A DNA stretch of 64,000 nt from Geosiphon pyriformis. Taxonomy: Eukaryota; Glomeromycota; Glomeromycetes; Archaeosporales; Geosiphonaceae. Shown here one piece after another: positions 63,218-64,000 of the stretch (position 1 is the stretch's first letter; the number at the start of each line of letters is the position of its first letter). The position numbers and the translations under genes were made by a program. Under the pieces are notes generated by a model that searched no databases, was not told the DNA's origin, and worked only from the letters and a program-made list of their open reading frames with translations. The stretch covers positions 191,620 to 255,619 of the forward strand of contig JAAOMT010000328.1 in NCBI GenBank assembly GCA_016748015.1. Reading direction: 5' to 3'.

Positions 63218-63970
63218 TTATCGCTCTTCACACCATTCATTCTCCCTGCGAACTTGTTCCTCCTCTTCAGGGGTAAAATCATTTTGAATATTAAATGTTT
63301 TTCGAAGTTCCTCAGGGGATTTGCCTTTAATCATATTAGCTACAGTTTTACAGGTAAGGTCCAGAAGGGGTTTGATATCAAGGTAATTTGCCGCCTTCAT
63401 AAAAACTTGATTAGTAACAAAATTTCATTAAATATCATTCCACAGTAAAATTATGTTTACCAAAATAAGTTCAAACAAAGTTCCCTGGTCGACTTTACAG
63501 AATTCGCTGTCCCAATCCCCGATGTGGTCACTTAGTTTCTTGCTTTCATCGTCTTGATTAACCACGGGATCATCGCGATGATGTGTACAGTATTCGATTA
63601 CTTTCGTGAGGATCGGCCCAGTCACATTTGCCAATGGAATGGCTGATTTTGTTTCGAAATCCCAGTAATAATTAATATCAAAAGCCTTATATCGGAGGAT
63701 AAACCTTTAAGAACTCTGGGGTGAAAAGCTCAAAGTGTAGAACTGGAAACTAATTTACTGGAAGATAATTGGTGTTCTTTCAGTTAAGGGAAATTCATAG
63801 AATAAATTGGTCAACTTACGCATATCACTCTCGCCCACATCTTCTAGCATGTTTTTCAACAAGATTGACTTCTCGCCGACATCTCTATCTACCAGGAATT
63901 CGGTACCTTCAGATGAGGTGAGTTTGATTTTTCTCGGATCTCCTGTAGTGTGATTACCAGTTGTCCCCAT
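63218..63970 (-). CDS. skp1: SKP1, SCF ubiquitin ligase adaptor
   Basis: Three exons on the minus strand, 63,970-63,820, 63,642-63,461 and 63,394-63,218 (169 aa, typical length). The BTB/POZ-like N-terminus has [18 protein letters not shown]. The middle has [31 protein letters not shown] and [20 protein letters not shown]. The C-terminal F-box-binding helices end in IRKTFNI-like [18 protein letters not shown] and NEWCEER. SKP1 links F-box proteins to CUL1. The last 30 bases of the window are its 5' UTR or promoter. Confidence 0.96.
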
Positions 63971-64000
63971 ATGAGCAGATAGGAAGAGTATTTTTGGTTT

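Overview
The window looks like a piece of an AT-rich, repeat-laden fungal genome. I infer an early-diverging lineage (Mucoromycota), most likely an arbuscular mycorrhizal fungus of the Rhizophagus type. The reasons are the short GT-AG introns, a Pkc1-type kinase with HR1-C2-C1-C1-kinase order and the fungal DYG motif, an RNA-dependent RNA polymerase, and very dense Gypsy and LINE copies in extremely AT-rich DNA. The species is inference.

The window has two compartments. Bases 1 to about 46,890 are almost entirely transposable elements. (i) A Ty3/Gypsy element on the plus strand (1-8,811) is cut at its 5' end by the window edge. (ii) A second, complete copy of the same family on the minus strand (20,191-30,029, two LTRs) is nested inside a LINE fragment (19,060-20,190 plus 30,030-30,508). 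(iii) A LINE family encodes an ORF1 with an RRM-like fold and a CCHC knuckle, and an ORF2 with endonuclease, reverse transcriptase, RNase H and a C-terminal Cys/His finger. It has near-full copies at 9,803-16,680 (minus) and 31,465-38,250 (plus), an internally deleted copy at 39,725-43,495 (plus), a truncated copy at 17,330-18,570 (minus), and a decayed one at 43,640-45,870 (minus). The AT deserts between them are partly fossils: 30,560-31,460 and 38,280-39,615 still align by eye to the same Gypsy and LINE sequences after massive C-to-T and G-to-A change.

The Gypsy family is unusual. Between protease and reverse transcriptase it carries a cysteine-rich module and a dUTPase domain with all five motifs recognisable. 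The Gag frame runs about 230 codons without an ATG. The integrase is in a different frame from RT/RNase H in both copies. A further ORF lies after integrase and runs through the polypurine tract into the LTR.

From about 46,900 to the end lies a compact compartment of five intact, intron-containing genes: an RdRP (46,900-50,823, +), a Pkc1-like kinase (51,791-56,307, +), DDB1 (56,916-61,574, -), a two-Myb telobox protein (61,746-62,838, +) and SKP1 (63,218-63,970, -). All five gene models were built by hand and give whole-codon totals (1242, 1029, 1132, 211 and 169 aa). RdRP acts in RNA silencing. DDB1 and SKP1 are the adaptors of CUL4 and CUL1 ubiquitin ligases. DDB1 and the telobox gene share a 171-bp divergent promoter region.
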